A stretch of DNA of 20,062 nucleotides, taken from assembly GCA_045615345.1 (NCBI GenBank), contig JAZLER010000028.1:1-20062 (forward strand), given 5' to 3'. The DNA comes from Fumia sp045615345. Lineage in GTDB: Bacteria > Bacillota > Clostridia > Oscillospirales > Ruminococcaceae. The translations under genes and the position numbers were made by a program. The number at the start of each line of letters is the position of its first letter. Position 1 is the first letter of the stretch. Shown here one piece after another: positions 14,400-20,062 of the stretch. A model generated the notes under the pieces. That model saw nothing but the letters and a program-made list of their open reading frames with translations. It was not told where the DNA came from and searched no databases.

Positions 14400-14525
14400 A
14401 TAAAAATCTCCTTTACAACATCGTAGGGGGGAACTGTGTTCGCCCGCGGGCGTTCGCAGAACGCCCCTACAACAAAATTTTCAAATTGTGATAGTATTAT
14501 TTGTAAATGGTGGAGATTTATACTG
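14311..14525. repeat. 215-bp direct repeat, copy 2
   Basis: A near-identical copy of 12949-13163 (one mismatch, C at 14445) on the ribokinase side of the fic cassette. With copy 1 it brackets 1,147 bp of single-copy DNA (13164-14310). Copy 1 is joined to the body of spoVT and copy 2 to the ribokinase promoter, as expected if one ancestral spoVT/ribokinase intergenic region was duplicated on insertion. Confidence 0.98.
14423..14470. repeat. GC-rich palindromic element, copy 2
   Basis: The counterpart of 13061-13108. The single base difference makes the centre CGCCCGCGGGCG a perfect 12-bp palindrome here, whereas copy 1 has a mismatch at that place. This copy may therefore be closer to the original element. 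Confidence 0.7.
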
Positions 14526-14530
14526 CGGAC

Positions 14531-14559
14531 TTTACTTTTAAAAATCCTTTTGATATAAT
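14531..14559 (+). promoter_or_regulatory. ribokinase promoter
   Basis: TTTACT (14531-14536) and TATAAT (14554-14559) are 17 bp apart, just beyond the right end of repeat copy 2 and 23 bp before the start codon, so the insertion left this promoter intact. Confidence 0.7.
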
Positions 14560-14581
14560 ATTTTAAAAGGTGGGATATATT

Positions 14582-15472
14582 ATGATAGGAAAAATTATTG
14601 TTGTGGGCAGTGCTAATGCTGACCTTGTTATTCATTCAGATAAAATGCCAAAACTTGGTGAATCGCTTATCGGCAGTAATTTTCAAATTAATGCAGGTGG
14701 TAAGGGATTAAACCAGGCGGTTGCCATCGCAAAGCTTGGTGGAGAAGTTTCGTTTTTTGGTGCTGTCGGTGACGATGCTAATAGTGAGATTTTGCTCCAT
14801 ACATTAAACGAAAACAAAGTGCAATTCAAAGGGATTAAATCCCCTGATATACCGACAGGAATTGCTATGATTACCATTGTGAACGGAAACAATTTTATCA
14901 TTGTTGACCCGGGTGCAAACGATAAACTCACCCCTGAAACGATAGATGAAAAACTGATTGCAGACAGTGATTTTTGTGTTATGCAACTTGAAATTCCGCT
15001 TGAAACTGTAATCAGGATTTGTAAAATTGCAAAACAAAATAATACGAAAGTCATACTTAATCCCGCACCTTACAAAGAATTACCCGATTCGTTGTTTTGC
15101 GATATTGATTATCTTATACCAAATGAGCACGAATTTTTATCGCTTACGGGGATTTATCCCGATAACGAAGAAAACTGCAAAAAAGGCATAGCAAAGCTTC
15201 TTAAAAAAGGTGTAAAAAATGTAATTGTCACTTTAGGGGAAAGAGGTTCTGCTTACAGTAGCGGTGATGAGGTTATTTTTGCTCCTGCTGTTAAAACAAA
15301 TGCAGTTGACACAACATCGGCAGGGGACTGCTTTATCGGGGCATTGGTATCAAGGCTTTCAAAAAACGAAAGTATTGAAAATGCCATCACTTTTGCTACA
15401 AAGGCATCTGCAATAGCGGTAAGTCGTGAAGGTGCCTCAAAATCCATTCCATACGAAAATGAAATAGAATAA
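14582..15472 (+). CDS. rbsK: PfkB-family sugar kinase, probably ribokinase
   Basis: A 296-residue cytosolic carbohydrate kinase of the PfkB/ribokinase family. The N-terminal strand IIVVGSANADLV, the sugar-binding signature GGKGLNQAVAIAKLGG (residues about 39-54) and the C-terminal anion-hole/catalytic signature DTTSAGDCFIGAL (about 242-254, with the catalytic Asp in AGD) are all present. Length and motifs best fit ribokinase, which makes ribose 5-phosphate; other PfkB substrates are possible. ATG 14582 is eight bases after AAAAGGTGGG; the in-frame GTG at 14570 lies inside that ribosome site and is rejected. It is monocistronic, with its own promoter and terminator; no ribose transporter is adjacent. 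Confidence 0.88.
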   Translation: MIGKIIVVGSANADLVIHSDKMPKLGESLIGSNFQINAGGKGLNQAVAIAKLGGEVSFFGAVGDDANSEILLHTLNENKVQFKGIKSPDIPTGIAMITIVNGNNFIIVDPGANDKLTPETIDEKLIADSDFCVMQLEIPLETVIRICKIAKQNNTKVILNPAPYKELPDSLFCDIDYLIPNEHEFLSLTGIYPDNEENCKKGIAKLLKKGVKNVIVTLGERGSAYSSGDEVIFAPAVKTNAVDTTSAGDCFIGALVSRLSKNESIENAITFATKASAIAVSREGASKSIPYENEIE

Positions 15473-15474
15473 TA

Positions 15475-15507
15475 AAACCGAGGTGGCTTTTCACCTCGGT
15501 TTTTATT
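15475..15507 (+). terminator. ribokinase terminator
   Basis: AAACCGAGGTG (15475-15485) and CACCTCGGTTT (15492-15502) form an 11-bp perfect stem with a 6-base loop, three bases after the stop codon, followed by TTATTTAT. Confidence 0.92.
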
Positions 15508-15510
15508 TAT

Positions 15511-15547
15511 AACTGTCCGTTTTAATGGACAGTTTGTGTGATAAAAT
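15511..15547 (+). promoter_or_regulatory. inverted repeat and extended -10 promoter ahead of the small acidic gene
   Basis: AACTGTCC (15511-15518) and GGACAGTT (15527-15534) form an 8-bp perfect inverted repeat in the -35 region. TGATAAAAT (15539-15547) is an extended -10 element; no good -35 is visible, which is usual for such promoters. A second short inverted repeat, GTGGTT/AACCAC (15555-15568), precedes the ribosome site. Confidence 0.5.
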
Positions 15548-15592
15548 GATTTCAGTGGTTAAAACCACAATAAAAATTAAGGAGATTTTGGT

Positions 15593-15769
15593 ATGGGACT
15601 TTTTGATCTTGATGAATTTGAAGAAATGATGATCATGGGATTGGCAACCCGCGATCAGGAGCTTGAGGATGCGGGAATTGACATTGACGATTACGAGAAT
15701 ATGTCGGACTATGAACGCAAGAAAACACTTGAAAGAGCAGGACTTGACCCTGATGACTTTATCTTTTAA
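15593..15769 (+). CDS. small acidic protein of unknown function, 58 aa
   Basis: ATG 15593 follows AAGGAGA (15579-15585) at ideal spacing and opens 58 codons to TAA 15767-15769. The protein is strongly acidic (about a third Asp/Glu) with no signal peptide or membrane segment. It contains a short internal repeat of pattern E-x-A-G-(I/L)-D-x-D-D-(Y/F), at residues 25-34 (EDAGIDIDDY) and 47-56 (ERAGLDPDDF), 22 residues apart. A promoter-like extended -10 lies upstream, and a 14-bp terminator hairpin begins two bases after the stop, so it is a complete single-gene unit between ribokinase and feoB. I recognise no family. Coding status is well supported by signals; function is unknown. Confidence 0.8.
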   Translation: MGLFDLDEFEEMMIMGLATRDQELEDAGIDIDDYENMSDYERKKTLERAGLDPDDFIF

Positions 15770-15771
15770 CA

Positions 15772-15803
15772 AAGAACGCTGTGCCAGAAGGCACAGCGTT
15801 CTT
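15772..15803. terminator. bidirectional terminator between the small acidic gene and feoB
   Basis: AAGAACGCTGTGCC (15772-15785) and GGCACAGCGTTCTT (15790-15803) form a 14-bp perfect stem with an AGAA loop. It overlaps the feoB stop codon by two bases. On the minus strand it is followed by TGTTAAAAG. Confidence 0.88.
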
Positions 15804-17622
15804 ACATTCCGAATATTTTTGCTGTATTTGCTACAACAAAGCAGGCGATAAGCCCCATAACTGTGGGCAATAAAACAGAAATGAGTGTCCATTTTATACT
15901 TTTGGTTTCTTTGTAGATTGTAATGCAGGTTGTTGAGCACGGCCAGTGCATAAGTGAAAAAAGTATTACACATATTGCCGTGACAACGGTCCAGCCGTTA
16001 TTTAAAAGCAGAATTTTCAGTTCATAAAGGTTTGTGATATCTGTTATTATGCCACCATTTGTGTATGCCATAATTATAAGCGGAAGCACTATTTCGTTAG
16101 CGGGGAACCCTAAGATAAACGCCATCAAAATGCTGCCGTCAAGGCCGAAAAGTTTTGCAAAGGGGTCCAAAAACTCTGTACAGTAAAAGAGAAGAGTGGC
16201 ATCTTTTAAAGTTATGTTTGCCATAAGCCAGATAACGGCACCGGCAGGGATTGCTACCACCACCGCACGCGCTAAAACGAATAAGGTCCTGTCAAAAACA
16301 GAACGGATTATTACTTTTATGATTTGTGGTTTGCGGTAGGGAGGAAGCTCTAAGGTAAATGATGACGGTATGCCTTTAAGCCATATTTTTGAGAGAAAAG
16401 ATGATGCAAAAAATGTAGCCATAATGCCGAGTATGATTACAACCAGTAAGAAAAATGTCGGTAAAAACGATTTGCCGAAAGATATGCTGCCGCCTGCAAA
16501 AAACAGTGTAATCAGAGTTATAAGGGTTGGAAATCTGCCGTTACAGGGGACCAAGCTGTTTGTGATGATGGCAATGAGGCGTTCTCTTTCGGAATCTATT
16601 ATCCTTGTACCGGTAACTCCGACAGCGTTGCACCCAAACCCCATACACATTGTGAGCGATTGTTTTCCGCAAGCTGATGCTTTTTTAAAACAACTGTCGA
16701 GGTTAAATGCTATTCTCGGCAGATATCCCGAGTCTTCCAGTATTGTAAAGAGCGGGAAAAATATTGCCATAGGTGGAAGCATTACCGAAACTACCAGTGC
16801 GAGTACATGATAAATTCCGTCAACAAGTATTCCTGTAACCCATAAAGGAAAAGGGGAGAGCAGATTTTCAAGTGATGCTTCAAACGAAAAAAGCAGTTTT
16901 CCTAAAAGCTCTGACGGGTAATTTGCTCCGACTATTGTAATCCATAAGATAACTGTCAGGAACAAAATCATAACAGGTATTCCTGTTTTTTTACCGATAA
17001 GTATTCTGTCGATTTTTCTGTCTTTTAAATCGGGACGCGATTTGAAAGAAACTGTTTTTTGAGCTATTTCTTCGGCTTTTAATATAATTTCTTTGTCATC
17101 ATTTTTCTCATCGGGTGACCTGTTTTTAAGGTTTAAAATTCCGTCAAGCAAATCTTTTATACCGCGGGAGCTTCTTGCTGACATCTTTATAACTTCAACA
17201 CCTAAAGCTTCTTTCAGCGCCGTGAAATCGATATTTATATTTCTTTTTTCGGCTTCGTCCATAAGATTTACACATATAATGACTTTCCCGGTTACAGAAA
17301 GAATTTGCAAAACAAGACTTAAGTTTCGTTCAAGGCAGGTAGCATCACAGACAACTGCCACAGCATCGTATTCACCCGATTCGAGGAAGTTTCTTGTAAT
17401 CTCTTCATCGGGGGATTTTGCAAAAATCGAATAGGTCCCGGGCAAATCCACAAAAGTGAATTTTTCATCGTTATATTCACAGTGCCCGTAAGCCGTACCG
17501 ACAGTTTTACCGGGCCAGTTACCGGTATGCTGATTCATACCGGTCAATTGATTGAACACTGTACTTTTACCTACATTGGGGTTCCCCACAAGTGCCACTG
17601 TTTTACTCAAAAAATCACTCAC
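15802..17622 (-). CDS. feoB: ferrous iron transport protein B
   Basis: A 606-residue polytopic membrane protein that imports Fe2+ and carries an N-terminal GTPase domain. G1 GNPNVGKS is at residues 13-20, T40 is in switch I, G3 DLPG at 59-62 and G4 NLMD at 119-122. The Gate-type membrane segments follow from about 215, with the conserved Cys-containing stretch CMGFGCNAVGVTGTR and the NGRFPTL loop. It is shorter than E. coli FeoB (773 residues) because of a short C-terminal tail, common in Clostridia. The GTG at 17622 gives a 4-base GTGA overlap with the feoA stop, but AAGG is only three bases away. TTG at 17610, nine bases after AAAGGTG, is an equally good start giving 602 residues. It is cotranscribed with feoA; no feoC is seen. 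Confidence 0.95.
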   Translation of the reverse strand: MSDFLSKTVALVGNPNVGKSTVFNQLTGMNQHTGNWPGKTVGTAYGHCEYNDEKFTFVDLPGTYSIFAKSPDEEITRNFLESGEYDAVAVVCDATCLERNLSLVLQILSVTGKVIICVNLMDEAEKRNINIDFTALKEALGVEVIKMSARSSRGIKDLLDGILNLKNRSPDEKNDDKEIILKAEEIAQKTVSFKSRPDLKDRKIDRILIGKKTGIPVMILFLTVILWITIVGANYPSELLGKLLFSFEASLENLLSPFPLWVTGILVDGIYHVLALVVSVMLPPMAIFFPLFTILEDSGYLPRIAFNLDSCFKKASACGKQSLTMCMGFGCNAVGVTGTRIIDSERERLIAIITNSLVPCNGRFPTLITLITLFFAGGSISFGKSFLPTFFLLVVIILGIMATFFASSFLSKIWLKGIPSSFTLELPPYRKPQIIKVIIRSVFDRTLFVLARAVVVAIPAGAVIWLMANITLKDATLLFYCTEFLDPFAKLFGLDGSILMAFILGFPANEIVLPLIIMAYTNGGIITDITNLYELKILLLNNGWTVVTAICVILFSLMHWPCSTTCITIYKETKSIKWTLISVLLPTVMGLIACFVVANTAKIFGM

Positions 17623-17852
17623 CTTTCCTTGAAAACCGAAATTTTTCTGGAATCTTCATTCCTTATTGCAATTACAGCACCTCTTATAAGATAAGCTATC
17701 GGGTCGCCTGAAGGTGCTTTGTGTAAGCATTCGACTTTTGTGCCTTCTATAAGTCCTAAATTTTTCAACCTTTTGTGTATATCACCTTTGAGGAGAAGCT
17801 CATCTATTGTTGCTTTTTCCCCTTCGTTAAGGTCAAGCAAAGACATATTCAT
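17619..17852 (-). CDS. feoA: ferrous iron transport protein A
   Basis: A 77-residue cytosolic SH3-like protein of the FeoA family, which supports FeoB function. The characteristic pattern is present: LxxLNxGEKATI at the start, KRLKNLGLIEGTKVE in the middle and DPIAYLIRGAVIAIRNEDSRKI towards the end, matching the family's P-x-G-D-P-x-x-Y-x-I-R-G layout. ATG 17852 follows GAGGT by about eight bases; an ATG two codons later (17846) is possible. Its stop overlaps the feoB start, so the pair is translationally coupled. The divergent spacer towards the lipoprotein gene is AT-rich, and no convincing Fur or DtxR box was found. Confidence 0.94.
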   Translation of the reverse strand: MNMSLLDLNEGEKATIDELLLKGDIHKRLKNLGLIEGTKVECLHKAPSGDPIAYLIRGAVIAIRNEDSRKISVFKER

Positions 17853-17926
17853 AACAATACCTCGTATAACTTTTCTTATATCAAATTATGTTAAAAAACA
17901 AAAATAGGTTAATTTTACTTTTATAC

Positions 17927-17955
17927 TGGACAAATTGAAAAATTTATTGTATAAT
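17927..17955 (+). promoter_or_regulatory. promoter of the lipoprotein gene
   Basis: TGGACA (17927-17932) and TATAAT (17950-17955) with a 17-bp spacer are a near-consensus sigma-A promoter, 36 bp ahead of the start codon. Confidence 0.85.
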
Positions 17956-17991
17956 GTTATTTGTATCAATTTAATTGAAAGGTATGATATT

Positions 17992-19005
17992 ATGAAAAAA
18001 ATTATTGCAGGCATTTTAGCCGCTACAACAGTATTGAGCCTTGCTTCTTGCGGAGCAGATACTACATGGGCATTCAAATCAGGTGAAGACACCATTACTT
18101 CCGGTATGTATGTAGGTATGTCGCTTACAGCTTACGATTCCGCTAAGGGCGTTGAAGGTTTTGATTCCACAAAATCTCCTTATAAGCAGACAATCGAAGA
18201 AAAAGATGGTCTTCAGTGGGTAATTGATGAAACTGAAGCTACAGCTAAGAGATATTTTGCTGTTGAAAAGAAATTTGCTGAGATGGAACTTTCCGTTACT
18301 GAAGAAACAAAGAGCTATCTCGATATGATGTCTGAATCTTATTACGAACAGGCTAACGCTCAGATGGATTATGAAAATAAAGGTTTCGGTCTTGTATCTT
18401 ATAAAGCGCTTCAGCTTAATCAGTACAAGTCCTCCGCTATCTTTAACGAAATCTACGGCGAAGGCGGAAGCGAAGAAGTTTCTGTAGAAGAACTCAAAGC
18501 AAACTTCTATAACGACTTCGGCAAAGTTTTCTATATCCCCGTTGATACAGTGCTTTATGACGAAGAAGGCAATACAACTGAACGCACTGAAGAAGAAATC
18601 ACAGCTGACCTTGAAAACCTTAAGGCTAAACTCGAAGTAACTGATGATTTCCAGGCTGTACTCGATGAGTACTACGGTGGCGAATCTATGTACTCCGCTG
18701 ATCAGCTTATGGCAGTTGTTGATAAAGAAGATACCGCAAGCACTCCTGCAAGCATCCTCAACGCTATTAAGGATACAAAAATCGGCGATGTAACAGTTAT
18801 CAACGAAAGCGGTATGGCTATGGTTGTTAAAAAACTCGATGTTGCAGCTGATGAAGCAGATTTTGAAAACAATCGTGCTAATGTTCTCTCCAAACTCAAA
18901 ATGGACGAATATAACGAAAAAATCGCTGCTTGGGCTGATGAAATCGAAATCGAAAGAAACGAAAAGTCTTTGAGCAAACATTCTCCCAAAAATATCAAAG
19001 GTTAA
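17992..19005 (+). CDS. secreted lipoprotein, possible SurA/PrsA-like folding factor
   Basis: A 337-residue lipoprotein. ATG 17992 gives MKKIIAGILAATTVLSLASC, a lipoprotein signal peptide whose LASC lipobox places the lipidated Cys at residue 20; GAAAGG lies upstream. An in-frame TTG at 17935 is rejected because it falls within the promoter. The mature part is acidic and largely helical. The 60-170 region of helices, followed by FYIPVDTVLYDEEGNTTE and a long Glu/Lys helix, is reminiscent of the chaperone and parvulin layout of PrsA/SurA. No clear parvulin active-site pattern is seen, so foldase activity is uncertain. Codons are strongly biased to GAA, GCT, ATC and CTC, as in the aldolase next door, which suggests high expression. 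It has its own promoter and terminator. Confidence 0.8.
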   Translation: MKKIIAGILAATTVLSLASCGADTTWAFKSGEDTITSGMYVGMSLTAYDSAKGVEGFDSTKSPYKQTIEEKDGLQWVIDETEATAKRYFAVEKKFAEMELSVTEETKSYLDMMSESYYEQANAQMDYENKGFGLVSYKALQLNQYKSSAIFNEIYGEGGSEEVSVEELKANFYNDFGKVFYIPVDTVLYDEEGNTTERTEEEITADLENLKAKLEVTDDFQAVLDEYYGGESMYSADQLMAVVDKEDTASTPASILNAIKDTKIGDVTVINESGMAMVVKKLDVAADEADFENNRANVLSKLKMDEYNEKIAAWADEIEIERNEKSLSKHSPKNIKG

Positions 19006-19013
19006 TTAATGAC

Positions 19014-19045
19014 AAAGCCTCCCTCGCAGGAGGCTTTTATTTTAT
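19014..19045 (+). terminator. terminator of the lipoprotein gene
   Basis: AAAGCCTCC (19014-19022) and GGAGGCTTT (19029-19037) form a 9-bp stem with a 6-base loop, eight bases after the stop and followed by TATTTTATG. Confidence 0.9.
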
Positions 19046-19072
19046 GTAAATTGTGAAACTTTTCGCAAACAC

Positions 19073-19101
19073 TTGCTTTTTATATTTAAATATTATATAA
19101 T
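19073..19101 (+). promoter_or_regulatory. promoter of the aldolase gene
   Basis: TTGCTT (19073-19078), a 17-bp spacer and TATAAT (19096-19101) form a strong sigma-A promoter, 32 bp ahead of the ATG. Confidence 0.82.
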
Positions 19102-19133
19102 ACTTGTGAAATAAAAAATTTTGGAGGTTTATT

Positions 19134-19997
19134 ATGTTAGTATCTGCAAAAGAAATGTTGACAAAAGCTAAAGCCGGCAAATATGCTGTTGGCCAGTTCA
19201 ACATCAACAACCTTGAATGGACAAAAGCTGTTTTGCTCACAGCACAGGAAAACAATTCTCCCGTTATCCTCGGTGTTTCCGAAGGTGCAGGAAAATACAT
19301 GGGCGGTTATACAACCATCGTTGGTATGGTAAATGGTATGCTCAATGAACTGGGCATCACAGTTCCCGTTGCTTTGCATCTCGACCACGGCTCCTATGAA
19401 GGCGCTAAAAAATGCATCGAAGCAGGTTTTTCTTCTGTAATGTTTGATGGTTCTCATTATCCTATCGAAGAAAATATTGAAAAAACTAAAGAACTCGTAG
19501 GCATCTGCGAAGCTAAAGGCCTTTCTTTGGAAGCTGAAGTTGGTTCTATCGGCGGTGAAGAAGACGGCGTTGTTGGTGCAGGCGAAGTTGCTGACCCCAA
19601 AGAATGTAAAATGATTGCTGACTTGGGCGTTACAATGCTCGCTGCAGGTATCGGTAACATTCACGGTAAATACCCCGAAAACTGGGCAGGTCTTGATTTT
19701 GACGCTCTCGACAAAATTCAGCAGCTCACAGGTACAATGCCCCTCGTTTTGCACGGTGGTACAGGTATCCCCGAAGAAATGATCAAGAAAGCTATCTCTC
19801 TCGGCGTTTCCAAAATAAATGTAAACACTGAATGTCAGCTCGCTTTCGCTGCTGCTACAAGAAAATATGTTGAAGAAGGAAAAGATTTGCAGGGTAAAGG
19901 TTTTGACCCCCGTAAGCTTCTCGCTCCCGGCTTCGAAGCTATCAAAGCAACAGTTAAAGAAAAAATGGAACTTTTCGGTTCTGTTAACAAAGCTTAA
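19134..19997 (+). CDS. fba: fructose-1,6-bisphosphate aldolase, class II
   Basis: A 287-residue zinc-dependent aldolase that cleaves fructose 1,6-bisphosphate to dihydroxyacetone phosphate and glyceraldehyde 3-phosphate in glycolysis. HLDHG (82-86) supplies the catalytic Asp (D84) and zinc ligand H85. The other zinc-binding His are H177 (GNIHGKY) and H207 (LHGGTG), and NVNTE (about 230-234) contributes to phosphate binding. Length and motifs fit class IIA/B aldolases of the fba type; tagatose-bisphosphate aldolase is a close alternative. ATG 19134 lies six bases after GGAGG. The gene is monocistronic with a strong promoter and terminator and highly biased codon use, consistent with an abundant enzyme. 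Confidence 0.93.
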   Translation: MLVSAKEMLTKAKAGKYAVGQFNINNLEWTKAVLLTAQENNSPVILGVSEGAGKYMGGYTTIVGMVNGMLNELGITVPVALHLDHGSYEGAKKCIEAGFSSVMFDGSHYPIEENIEKTKELVGICEAKGLSLEAEVGSIGGEEDGVVGAGEVADPKECKMIADLGVTMLAAGIGNIHGKYPENWAGLDFDALDKIQQLTGTMPLVLHGGTGIPEEMIKKAISLGVSKINVNTECQLAFAAATRKYVEEGKDLQGKGFDPRKLLAPGFEAIKATVKEKMELFGSVNKA

Positions 19998-20013
19998 TCT
20001 GAAAAGCTTATTC

Positions 20014-20047
20014 AACAGCTCCCCTTGTCAGGGAGCTGTTTTTTATT
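20014..20047 (+). terminator. terminator of the aldolase gene
   Basis: AACAGCTCCC (20014-20023) and GGGAGCTGTT (20031-20040) form a 10-bp perfect stem with a 7-base loop, followed by TTTTATTTAT. Confidence 0.92.
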
Positions 20048-20062
20048 TATAAAAAACTGAGG

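Noticed and set aside
12949..14525. Repeat pair considered as terminal repeats of an insertion sequence, or as att sites
   Set aside because: The repeats contain part of a host gene, are far longer than att sites, and the interval has no transposase or integrase.
17905..17923. TAGGTTAA-containing stretch upstream of feoA, considered as a DtxR/IdeR iron box
   Set aside because: Only the left half resembles the consensus; the right half fails, giving roughly 11 of 19 matches in AT-rich DNA.
18079..18981. Long antisense open frame (300 codons) opposite the lipoprotein gene
   Set aside because: It is a shadow of the biased codon use of the sense gene: Phe/Ser/Cys-rich, with no domain and no ribosome site.
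19137..20015. Long antisense open frame (292 codons) opposite the aldolase gene
   Set aside because: The composition is dominated by Phe, Cys and Asn, as expected from the reverse of GAA/GCT-rich codons; the sense strand encodes a clear aldolase.

Overview
The window comes from a low-GC, endospore-forming Gram-positive bacterium, most likely an anaerobic gut-type Clostridia (Oscillospirales/Ruminococcaceae-like; inference). Support: AGGAGG-type ribosome sites throughout, SpoVT, a SpoIIE-type phosphatase, lactate dehydrogenase, class II aldolase, FeoAB and a Firmicutes-style heterodimeric ABC exporter. There is no rRNA, tRNA or CRISPR array, and no gene-free stretch over 300 bases. The longest gaps (about 120-220 bp) are promoter regions, described individually.

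Layout. (1) Positions 1-4283: a plus-strand signalling cluster. It holds the 3' end of an HD-domain (RelA/SpoT-like) gene, a STAS anti-anti-sigma factor, a 35-codon ORF, a large membrane sensor carrying both a SpoIIE/PP2C phosphatase and an RsbW-like ATPase domain, and a protein resembling a degenerate GHKL ATPase; it ends at a hairpin. Together these look like a self-contained partner-switching module. (2) 4296-5045: a remnant of a large serine recombinase. (3) 5121-7640: a two-gene operon of an aminotransferase and a cytoplasmic sialidase-like (Asp-box) protein. (4) 7687-8640 (minus): L-lactate dehydrogenase, divergent from (5) 8843-12350, a heterodimeric ABC exporter pair with one consensus and one degenerate ATP site. 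(6) 12495-15472: spoVT (minus) and a ribokinase (plus), separated by an inserted fic cassette. (7) 15593-15769: a small acidic protein. (8) 15802-17852 (minus): feoA-feoB. (9) 17992-19997: a lipoprotein, then fructose-bisphosphate aldolase, each with its own promoter and terminator.

The most remarkable structure is at 12949-14525. A self-contained fic-family gene, with a perfect consensus promoter, a flanking 11-bp inverted repeat and its own terminator, lies between two 215-bp direct repeats that differ at one base. The repeat is the spoVT promoter, leader and first 30 codons. Removing one repeat copy plus the 1,147-bp insert restores a simple divergent spoVT/ribokinase arrangement. This is the signature of insertion with long target duplication, or of single-crossover integration of a circular cassette. 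The event left a second, truncated spoVT start that reads into unrelated sequence. The Fic protein itself carries Gln where the family has its catalytic His.
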